A DNA stretch of 36,704 bases. Origin: an uncultured Clostridia bacterium. Its GTDB lineage: Bacteria; Bacillota; Clostridia; Christensenellales; UBA3700. The stretch is taken from the NCBI GenBank assembly GCA_945992255.1, contig CAMFVQ010000022.1, positions 1-36,704 on the forward strand, in the 5' to 3' direction. The position numbers and the translations under genes are program-made. Under the pieces are notes generated by a model. It was not told the origin of the DNA and did not search any database. It worked only from the letters and a program-made list of their open reading frames with translations. This document shows positions 1-7,700 of this stretch, piece after piece (position 1 is the stretch's first letter; each line of letters begins with the position of its first letter).

Positions 1-46
1 AAATCTATATATTTTGTAATGTTTTTCTAAAAAAATAATTAAAATG

Positions 47-75
47 TGTAAAAACATAAAAATATGTAGTATACT
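47..75 (+). promoter_or_regulatory. Probable promoter of the HtrA-like protease gene
   Basis: A TATACT -10 hexamer (70-75) lies 17 nt after a weak TGTAAA -35 (47-52). Transcription would start near 82, just ahead of the GAGGAG ribosome site at 91-96. The -10 is good and the -35 poor, so this is a moderate call. Confidence 0.45.
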
Positions 76-103
76 CAATTTAGACCTATTGAGGAGTAGA
101 TAT

Positions 104-1468
104 ATGAACAAAAAATCAAAGATATTTTCTATAATAACAATAATAATCATATTGGTAATGGTGGTAGTTATGACCACAGCCTGCACGATTGGTGGCGAAA
201 AAGGACTTTCGGCATACGAGATTGCAGTCAAGAATGGTTTTACAGGTACAGAGGCAGAGTGGCTTGCCAGTTTGAAGGGTAGCAACGGCACCAATGGCAA
301 GGACGGACAAAGTCTGACGATTGATGACCTAAAACAGCTCTACAATGAAGAAGTTGCCAAAGGCTACGAGGGCGACTTTTATGCTTTTCTCAAAGATAAA
401 ATGGGGGTAGAGTTCAATGTCGGCAAGGACAATGCTGAGACTATATCCAACAACATGTTGTCTTGCGTAACTATCAATACGGTACTTACATCAGGCGGTT
501 TGTTGTCCGGTTCGAGCAGTATGTCGGCAGGCTCTGGTGTGATTTACGACATTGACCGAGAAAAGGGCAATGCGACCATAATCACCAACTATCACGTAGT
601 TTATGACCAAAATTCTACCACCAAAATTGGCAAAGAGATAAGGGTTATGTTGCGTGGACAAGAATATTCTGACTATCAAATGATAGCCAAATACATTGGC
701 GGTAGTATGAAATACGACCTTGCTGTGCTAAGGATCGAGAACAGCGAAGTCATCAAGAACAGCAATGCGACAGCAGTTGAGCTAGACAATTCTCCTGTCA
801 AGGTAGGCGGAGCAGCTATTGCAATCGGCAATCCGCAAGGCACAGGTATGTCCGTGACTGAGGGTATAGTTAGTGTGGATAGCGAATATATCGAAATGTC
901 ACTTGTGGACAATTCCGGCAAAGAACAAATGCGTGTTTTGCGTGTTGATACAGCTATCAACCAAGGCAACAGCGGTGGCGGACTTTTCAATGCTGAGGGC
1001 AAGCTCATCGGCATTGTCAATGCAAAAATCATCAAAACAGGTGTTGAGAGTGTGGGCTATGCAATTCCTGCCAGTGTTGTAAGGGGTGTGGTTGAAAACA
1101 TTCTTGCGCATTGCGACGGCGTGACCAATACACAGGTGCTAAAACCAACCCTCGGCGTGTCTGTTAAGATAAAGGATAGCAAGCTCGAATATGTGTCCGA
1201 TAAGAGCATTTACAAGATTAAAGAAACTGTCGAAATAGCTGAGATTGAAAACAATTCTTTGGCAGATGGTAAATTCCAAGTTGGCGACATTTTGCAGTCT
1301 GTCACAATCAACGGCGTGACCAAAGAAATAGATAGAATGTTCGTGGTAACTGACAGCTTGCTTGATGCAAGAGCAGGTGCGGAAGTGACAATCAAAGTGT
1401 TGCGTGGTGGCGAAACAATCGACATAGTTGTCCCAATCACGACAGCGGATATGAATGCAGTAAAATAA
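104..1468 (+). CDS. HtrA/DegP-like trypsin-fold serine protease, lipoprotein with one PDZ domain
   Basis: This 454-residue protein is a predicted membrane-tethered S1C protease acting outside the cell, the family that degrades or refolds damaged envelope proteins. The start at 104 is chosen because GAGGAG (91-96) sits 7 nt upstream; an in-frame ATG at 44 would add 20 residues before the signal peptide. Residues 1-28 form a signal peptide ending in the lipobox TTAC. Next comes a SAYEIAVKNGFTGTEAEWL segment and short G-x-x repeats (GSNGTNGKDG), a pairing seen in Firmicute surface proteins and here perhaps a spacer. The protease domain carries the full triad: H164 (TNYHVV), D205 (YDLAVL) and S290 (GNSGGGL). 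A PDZ-like domain spans about 340-450. No two-component partner is adjacent. The protease call is secure; the substrate is unknown. Confidence 0.9.
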   Translation: MNKKSKIFSIITIIIILVMVVVMTTACTIGGEKGLSAYEIAVKNGFTGTEAEWLASLKGSNGTNGKDGQSLTIDDLKQLYNEEVAKGYEGDFYAFLKDKMGVEFNVGKDNAETISNNMLSCVTINTVLTSGGLLSGSSSMSAGSGVIYDIDREKGNATIITNYHVVYDQNSTTKIGKEIRVMLRGQEYSDYQMIAKYIGGSMKYDLAVLRIENSEVIKNSNATAVELDNSPVKVGGAAIAIGNPQGTGMSVTEGIVSVDSEYIEMSLVDNSGKEQMRVLRVDTAINQGNSGGGLFNAEGKLIGIVNAKIIKTGVESVGYAIPASVVRGVVENILAHCDGVTNTQVLKPTLGVSVKIKDSKLEYVSDKSIYKIKETVEIAEIENNSLADGKFQVGDILQSVTINGVTKEIDRMFVVTDSLLDARAGAEVTIKVLRGGETIDIVVPITTADMNAVK

Positions 1469-1524
1469 ATTGTACTAGCCTAGCTAGTCAACACCGCAAC
1501 ATGGTTGCGAGATGTTCTCCAAAG

Positions 1525-1560
1525 ATAGCGTAGCGATATTGTCGTTACGCTATATTTTAT
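1525..1560 (+). terminator. Rho-independent terminator after the protease gene
   Basis: Arms 1525-1536 and 1542-1553 pair over 12 bp (one G-T wobble) around a 5-nt loop, followed by a modest ATTTTAT tract. It begins 57 nt past the stop codon. Confidence 0.7.
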
Positions 1561-2040
1561 GCAATCTATCAGTAGTAGTATTTGGCCGTGGGCGGTATAG
1601 AAGTTGTATGCACGAGCATAATTGTTGTAAATTATGGCTGTGTAGAGCCAATAGGTGCGAATGCCAGCATTTTAATTTGCATAGTGTTGCGGGCAGAGCT
1701 ATTGTATAAATTGTGTGGAGGCTAAGGGCTTGTAAATCGTTGTGCGGCGCAGCAAATAAGTGTGGTATAAATTGAGGAGTATAGAGGTCAATAGTGTAAA
1801 TAAGTGGAGATGTAGTCTATGTGGTGGTGAGAGCGATAGCTTTTGCAAATAGGTGAAGGAGCTTTTTGTCGGATAGGTAGAATAAAAATGCAAAACGGCT
1901 TGTAAAATATAGTAAGTAAAGCGATAATAATATTCTAAGTAATAATTTTGGGACACTATTGCCGATTTGGGGTACTCAATATTCTTGCATTGTATCAAAT
2001 GAAAATTTTTGGGGAATGTAAAGTGGTGCTAAATATGTGC
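1561..2040. other. Gene-free, strongly G-over-C skewed stretch
   Basis: No convincing gene is present. The short frames here (plus 1512-1709, minus 1699-1998) lack ribosome sites, recognisable motifs and plausible composition. The plus strand is very G-rich relative to C: in 1741-1860 I count 41 G against 9 C. It could be a decayed gene or an unrecognised untranslated RNA; nothing in it decides between these. Confidence 0.4.
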
Positions 2041-2056
2041 ATTTTGATAAGGGATA

Positions 2057-2065
2057 TGTTATACT
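2057..2065 (+). promoter_or_regulatory. Extended -10 promoter of the CaCA exchanger gene
   Basis: TGTTATACT is an extended -10 (TG at 2057-2058, TATACT at 2060-2065). The -35 region is poor (TGTGCA-like near 2036), as is usual when the TG extension is present. The same nine bases recur at the promoter at 26367-26375. Confidence 0.6.
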
Positions 2066-2095
2066 TTCCGTACAATAACAACTTAGGAGGTTACA

Positions 2096-3064
2096 GTGAG
2101 CATATTTCTTAATATACTTTTCCTAATCATAGGTTTTGTGATGCTCATCAAAGGTGCAGACTGGTTCGTAGACGGCGCATCTAGTTTGGCTAAAAAATTC
2201 GGCATACCACAGATCGTTATCGGTTTGACAGTGGTAGCGTTAGGCACTTCGCTTCCAGAAGCCTCAGTAAGCATAACGGCGGCAGTGCAAGGTAACAGTT
2301 CAGTTGCAATCGGCAACATTGTTGGCAGCAATATTGCCAACGTCTTGTTGATACTTGGTATTTGCGGTTTGATGGCGAAGAATGGTCTAAATGTAAAGAA
2401 ACAAACACTTTGGATAGAGATTCCGTTCGTGTTGGTGTTGACAACAATGCTACTCCTTATGGGCTATTTTGACGGACAAATCGGCAGAATTGATGCGGCA
2501 GTTTTCTTGATACTATTTGTTTTGTTCATTGTTTATCTTGCAATGATGGTCAAGCGTGACAAAAAGCTTGGACTTGCAGAGCCAGAAGAAGAAACAGCAG
2601 TGCTTCCAATATGGAAAATCATCGTATTCTTGATATTGGGTGCAGTGTGCGTAGTTGCAGGTGGAACATTCGTAGTAGATACAGCGACAACACTTGTAGG
2701 CTATATGGGACTCAGCACCAACTTTGCAGGACTTGTCATCGTGGCATTCGGAACTTCACTTCCTGAGCTTGTGACCTCTGTCATAGCTACTCGCAAGGGC
2801 GAGCAAGATATCGCAATCGGCAACATTATCGGCAGCAACATCTTTAATATATTGTTCGTCATCGGAATGTCAGCAATGATTTCTCCAGTCGTATTCGCAC
2901 CATCATTCTTGTGGGATACATTGGTTGCAATTGCAGCCGCATTGATGCTTTTCGTGGCAGTTGTTGTCACCAAAAAGAAACAACTAGGTCGCATTGGAGG
3001 AGCTTTGATGACACTCAGCTATATAGGATATTTTGTGTATATCTTGTTGGCATCAAAAGTCTAA
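2096..3064 (+). CDS. Ca2+/cation antiporter (CaCA family, YrbG-like Na+/Ca2+ exchanger)
   Basis: A 322-residue, highly hydrophobic inner-membrane antiporter predicted to export Ca2+ (or a similar cation) in exchange for Na+ or H+. It has the two inverted alpha-repeats that define the family, each with a GTSLPE motif (residues 50-55 and 219-224) followed by AIGN(I)xGSNI in the next helix, the ion-binding core. About ten membrane helices are apparent, with a charged loop near residues 155-170 separating the halves. Length matches the usual 310-330 residues. The start is GTG at 2096, supported by AGGAGG at 2085-2090. It stands alone between its own promoter and terminator. The exact ion cannot be settled from sequence. 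Confidence 0.93.
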   Translation: MSIFLNILFLIIGFVMLIKGADWFVDGASSLAKKFGIPQIVIGLTVVALGTSLPEASVSITAAVQGNSSVAIGNIVGSNIANVLLILGICGLMAKNGLNVKKQTLWIEIPFVLVLTTMLLLMGYFDGQIGRIDAAVFLILFVLFIVYLAMMVKRDKKLGLAEPEEETAVLPIWKIIVFLILGAVCVVAGGTFVVDTATTLVGYMGLSTNFAGLVIVAFGTSLPELVTSVIATRKGEQDIAIGNIIGSNIFNILFVIGMSAMISPVVFAPSFLWDTLVAIAAALMLFVAVVVTKKKQLGRIGGALMTLSYIGYFVYILLASKV

Positions 3065-3095
3065 ATTCAGCTTTTTTAATTCCAAAATATCATCA

Positions 3096-3125
3096 AATAG
3101 TCACGCAAGCCGTGGCTATTTTTTT
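3096..3125 (+). terminator. Rho-independent terminator after the exchanger gene
   Basis: Arms 3096-3105 and 3111-3120 form a 10-bp stem (one G-T) with a 5-nt loop, running straight into a T tract. It begins 31 nt after the stop codon. Confidence 0.85.
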
Positions 3126-3220
3126 GTGGCGATTTGGGCAGGGGCTTTGGACGGCAATATGTAAAAAATAGTGCAAAAATCGCAAACAGAAAAAATAATT
3201 AAGTTTTTTTTAAGTTTGTA

Positions 3221-3249
3221 TTGATTTTATTTATAGTATTTGTTAGAAT
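3221..3249 (+). promoter_or_regulatory. Promoter of the response-regulator gene
   Basis: TTGATT (3221-3226), a 17-nt spacer and TAGAAT (3244-3249) with an extended TG at 3241-3242. The predicted start near 3256 leaves a leader of only about 9 nt, most of it the ribosome site GAGGG (3256-3260). Confidence 0.75.
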
Positions 3250-3264
3250 GTCTCTGAGGGATTT

Positions 3265-3966
3265 ATGAAATTTTTAACAATAGAGAGCAACAAGAATATT
3301 GCAGATGACTTGGCAAGGGTGTTATCTCCACTTGGTGAGAGCGTAAATGCGTTCGATGGTGAAGAGGGGCTTTATATGTCTGAGGTCAATGACTATGATA
3401 TGATAGTGATTGATGCGGTTTTGCCAAAACTAAACGGCTTTGCTGTGCTAGAAAAGCTTAGGAAAAATACACTTTGTCCTGTGCTTATCGTGACAGCATT
3501 GGACAACGTGGACAAGAAGGTAGAGGGGCTTAGATTGGGCGCAGATGACTACATAGTGCACCCATACCACGAGCAAGAGCTGTTGGCGAGGGCGGAGGCT
3601 GTGCTAAGACGCTACAACAACAACTTTTCGGACATCTATGTTCACGAAGACATCAAAATGGATTTTCGGAGCAAAATGTTCAGTGTAAATGGTGAATATG
3701 TCAAGATTTCTGGCAAAATGTACGACCTACTCGAACACCTTATTCGCAACCGCAATATCATCATATCCAAAGAGCAATTGTTCAATCGCATATGGGGATT
3801 TGACAGCGAAACAATCATCACTGTGACCGAAGTATATGTGAGCAAACTTAGAAAAATCTTGGACAAATATGGTGTCAAACACTATCTTTGCACTATCAAA
3901 AATATCGGATATATGTGGCATGACAAGGATGACAAAGTCGAAAAATCGACACAAGAAATAATATAA
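3265..3966 (+). CDS. OmpR/PhoB-type response regulator with an atypical receiver
   Basis: A 233-residue DNA-binding regulator: receiver domain (about 1-118) plus winged-helix domain (about 125-225, with the EVYVSKLRKIL recognition helix and the NIGYMW wing). D50 (VIDAVLP) aligns with the phospho-acceptor and T77 and Y96 with the switch residues. Two conserved features are altered: the N-terminal acidic pair is E7-S8 instead of two acids, and the invariant lysine of the KPF motif is H99 (HPY). These positions bind Mg2+ and the phosphoryl group, so classical phosphorylation may be weak or lost. No histidine kinase is next to it in this window. ATG at 3265 is fixed by GAGGG 4 nt upstream and by the normal receiver N-terminus. 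Family call is secure; its targets are unknown. Confidence 0.92.
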   Translation: MKFLTIESNKNIADDLARVLSPLGESVNAFDGEEGLYMSEVNDYDMIVIDAVLPKLNGFAVLEKLRKNTLCPVLIVTALDNVDKKVEGLRLGADDYIVHPYHEQELLARAEAVLRRYNNNFSDIYVHEDIKMDFRSKMFSVNGEYVKISGKMYDLLEHLIRNRNIIISKEQLFNRIWGFDSETIITVTEVYVSKLRKILDKYGVKHYLCTIKNIGYMWHDKDDKVEKSTQEII

Positions 3967-3979
3967 AAAATGGCAAAAA

Positions 3980-4002
3980 GTCGATACATATCGACATTTT
4001 TA
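3980..4002 (+). terminator. Weak terminator after the response-regulator gene
   Basis: Arms 3980-3985 and 3990-3995 give a 6-bp stem with a 4-nt loop, followed by ATTTTTAT. It is short but correctly placed 14 nt past the stop. Confidence 0.5.
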
Positions 4003-4134
4003 TCAAATAAAATAAGTAGACTTGGCAATCGTGTCAGGTCTTTTTTTTGTTGCAAAATGCAGGCATAAACCCACATATCAATTCGCACAGTGAGCAAAGC
4101 TTGTAGTTTGGGTATAAGTGGCAAAAGACAACAA

Positions 4135-4330
4135 TTACAAAGAACGCAATCTATCGCTTATTTGGAGCAAGATTGCACTTATGATTGACTGTGCAACACA
4201 CCATTGCAAAGAACGCAAGCTATCTCTCATCGAGAGCAAGGCTATGCTTACGAGTGCAAAACAAGTTACAATCATAAAGCCAAGCAAAAACGCAATATAA
4301 GAGCAAAATAGTAACAATAAGCAGTATTGC
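4135..4330. repeat. Degenerate hairpin repeats in non-coding DNA
   Basis: Two 53-nt direct copies (4135-4187 and 4204-4256) align without gaps at about 39 of 53 positions, 69 nt apart. The first folds through a perfect 7-bp stem (4146-4152 with 4170-4176). The second can form an equivalent bulged stem plus an inner CTCTC/GAGAG hairpin. A weaker third unit has a 6-bp stem (4292-4297 with 4325-4330). The shared core is the AACGCAA...GAGCAAG pattern. They resemble intergenic palindromic (REP-like) repeats; no ribosome site supports the short frames crossing them. Confidence 0.45.
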
Positions 4331-4689
4331 CAATATCGATATATAGTCCAAACAAAAAAAATATCAACTCTATGCAAAAGTGGCAAAATCATATATAACA
4401 GAAGACCTTTCTTGCGGAATAGTTTGCTCAAACAAAGGAGTATCAAGGCAGTTTTATGATTAAATTTTGAGTAGTGTATGCGATTGGCGAATGTGTAAAA
4501 ACTGGTTGATTTTATATTTATCAATAACCAATTGACATAAAAAATAAAATTTTACAAAAAAAATTTATGCTACAAAAATTGTCATAAATCACTAAGTTGT
4601 TGTAAAAAAATAATATTTTCTTGAAAAAATCGATAAGCAATCGTTATAAAAATAATTTTTTTGAAAAATTTTCTCGAATTAGTTAAGGT
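4331..4689. other. AT-rich intergenic DNA
   Basis: No gene is visible. The segment is mostly A/T runs, especially 4530-4680. It may serve as an upstream (UP-element-like or bent) region for the promoter of the giant surface operon that follows. Confidence 0.35.
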
Positions 4690-4719
4690 TTGTTTAAGAC
4701 AACAACATTATTATATAAT
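4690..4719 (+). promoter_or_regulatory. Promoter of the giant surface-protein operon
   Basis: A consensus TATAAT (4714-4719) follows TTGTTT (4690-4695) by 18 nt. It is the only clear promoter found upstream of the four-gene unit ending at 26214. Confidence 0.65.
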
Positions 4720-4729
4720 AAATAAAAAA

Positions 4730-4756
4730 CTATTACGCATTATGCTTGCGTAGTGG
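4730..4756 (+). promoter_or_regulatory. Leader hairpin abutting the ribosome binding site of the giant lipoprotein gene
   Basis: Arms 4730-4739 and 4747-4756 pair over 10 bp (including G-T pairs) with a 7-nt loop. The 3' arm ends in the GGGAGGG ribosome site (4755-4761). Folding could shield the 5' end from decay or tune translation of the first gene. Confidence 0.5.
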
Positions 4757-4765
4757 GAGGGAAAT

Positions 4766-7700
4766 ATGAGAAACAAAAAAATAGTTTTGTTAGTCGTTGT
4801 GACCATGTTGCTCATACTTTCTTTGTCCCTTGTATTCAGTGCCTGCGACTTTGATAAAAACAAGCCAGGCGATGATAATATAGGTGGCGAAGATAATATA
4901 ACACCAGGTCCAGGCGATAATACCGGCTCCGACGACGGTGATTGGGATGACGAAGATGACACCCCACCGCCTCCACCACCTCCACCAGTAAAACCTGATG
5001 GTGGCGGCGCTGTTATAATTAAACCAATGGACGTGCTTAAACAAATGGCGGCTGCTGTTGAAAAGACAAGCGGTGATGAAAAGAAACTTAACTTTGACAT
5101 GTCATCAACTATCTTGACTGATGATGGCAAAAAGTATGAGTTTTCTATCAAGACCAACTTGTCTGGCTACTTCAAAGAAGATGCAGAGTTGGGCAAGCCA
5201 GAATTGGCTATGGTGCTCAAGGATATCACTGACACCAACACAGACAACCAACCAGTAAACTTTGCTTTTTACATAATCGATGAGAAGCCATATATCCAAG
5301 TTGAGGGTTATGACCATTTGCTTTATTTGTCTGACTTCAACATGAGATATGTTCTCCAAATTTTGAAGAATGCCCCAGAAGTGCTTATACCTGAGCTAGA
5401 TAAATTGTTGGGCGGTTTGGGTTTCACTGTCGACAGCATTCTCAACCTTGTTGTAAGTATGCTATGCAGTAACGCTAAGAATGTAAAGGATGGCAATGTG
5501 ACCAATCTTTCTGTTGATGTAGAAATCAAGAGTTTTATCAAGACAGTTACCAATGCTGTAGCAGGACTTCAATTGCCAATTTCTCTCAACTTGAAGCCAT
5601 TGTTGAACACAATCAACGACCTTGTTCCAAACGTAAAGATTGCGTTGGCGGCAAAGCTTGTTGATGGAGCTTTGGCGCAAGGGGAGGAGTCTTTCTCTGT
5701 CAAACTTATCGACAAAGACATTCCAGCAAATACACAAAGTGGCAATGAGGGTTCAAATTCAGCATCATTGAAAGTCAATGAAAAATTCTCTTTTACTGCA
5801 AGTATGAAGCTTACAGAAAAAGATGTAAATATTGAACTTCCAGTTGTTACAGAAGAGGATACTAGAGAATTCAGCTTTACCAACATGGGCTTTGATATTG
5901 ACTTTATTCTCAACACAGCAGACGGCGCAGGCTCTCCAAAACAAGTTGACATTGGAGCATTGGTCAACACATTCTTGAAGCTAGATCCAAACAACAAGAC
6001 TCTACTTCCTGAAAAAATGCTTATGCTAACTGTTGATATGGGCTTTAGATTGAGCTTTAAGATTGATTTGGACTTGGACTACAAGAATTCTCCTGTAGAC
6101 AAGAACCTTATCGCTATCGAGTTGTTCCTTATCAACAAAGACCACCAAAAGATAGAGAGCAAGCCACAGCTTGGATTGTACTATCAAGATGGTGCGGCTT
6201 ATGCACAACTCGGCAACCTCATTCCTAACTATTACCAAGGCAAAAATATAAGACTTGATACCAACCTAAAACCACTTATCAGTATGTTGGTGGACAAAGT
6301 TGCAACAGAAATCGACAAAGCGTTGAAGACAGACTTTGATTCGGCTATCAATCCAAAGGGAGCAACCACTGCTCCAGCATTGGCAAGTGCTGACATTTTT
6401 ATGATTGATAAAAATGGCGAAGCAACCATTATTCCATGGTATGTAAAGCTTCTTGATGCTGTTGCTGCAACATTCGGCATTCAAGAATACCTCAAGACCG
6501 ATCACTTGACAGATGCCAACGCGTATTTGGAATTGGAAGTAAGCAACGACTTGCTTGCTGCTCTAGAAAAGTCCCTTGGTATCACAATCAGAGACAAGTT
6601 CTCATTCCCTGACAATATCGGTGATATTCGCTTGTTTATTGGTAATACTGTTGTTCCAGACAAGGATACACCGGCATACGACAAGTACAATGAGAACGGA
6701 ACAAAACAATTCGGTATCACCGGTGAAACAAGCGTTGGCGGTATCAATGTTGGCTTACAAATCCGCAACTTTGGTTTGTTCTTCCAAGATATCAACTTCA
6801 AGGAATATGTGACGAATGCAATTGGCGACAAGAAGAATGCAACCAACTCAATCAGAGCTGTGTTGGATGATGTTCTTGCCAACTTCCACTTCCAAACCAA
6901 CCTAAGCATCAACTTTACAAAGGGTACATACGATATTATCCCATTCTTGTTGGGCGTAGGTGGCGATGCTTTGAGTATGCTCGAAGGTCAACACTTGCTG
7001 TGGACATTCGATGAAGACTTCACTCTTGACGCAGATCTCATTGTTCAAATTGCACTCGACAAGAACAATAGTGCAGACAGCACGTTGGTAGTCGAGCTAA
7101 AGACCAACAAAGAAATCAGAATTGGCAGTGAAGTGTTGTTCCCAGCCAATACAGTTATCCTAGGACTATATGGATATAATAATGCTGTATATGCTGATCT
7201 ATCTAATATCAAGATAGCAAAAATCACTTTGCCTAAGCTCAAAGCTGATCTTGACTTTACAGCACTTGTCAACAAGCTCCTAGGCGACTTTGACTACAAG
7301 CTTGCATTTGACTTGACCACATTGTTCCCTAAGAAAGATGATGCAAACAACGGTACAGCAAATACAGCTGTAGACAAAGAGCAAGCTCAACAATACGCTG
7401 TTGACCAAATGTTTGTAAATGGTGACAGTCAAGGCGAGCTTACTGCAGTAGGCCAAATCATTGTAGGTGTAGACACCAACAAGTTGGCAGTAACAACCAC
7501 ACTTGCGGCAATCCTTGATCTAGTAAATTATATCAACAAAACGAATGGTAAAGAAGACAAGGTTTCTGTTGACTTTATCAAGAAAATGGATATAAATCTA
7601 GTAGCTTCTAGACTTGATGGACTCACTATTGACATAGATGCAGAACTTGTACCAAAGGTAACTCTTGACAGTAAGGGTAAGCCTGAAGTGAACGAAAAAG

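Noticed and set aside
1699-1998. Minus-strand frame of 99 codons in the G-skewed region
   Set aside because: Composition (leucine, tyrosine, threonine, histidine rich) follows directly from the base skew and no motif or start signal supports it.
4135-4524. Minus-strand hydrophobic frame of 129 codons across the hairpin repeats
   Set aside because: Its internal repeat is simply the DNA repeat translated, and it lacks a ribosome site; non-coding is more likely.
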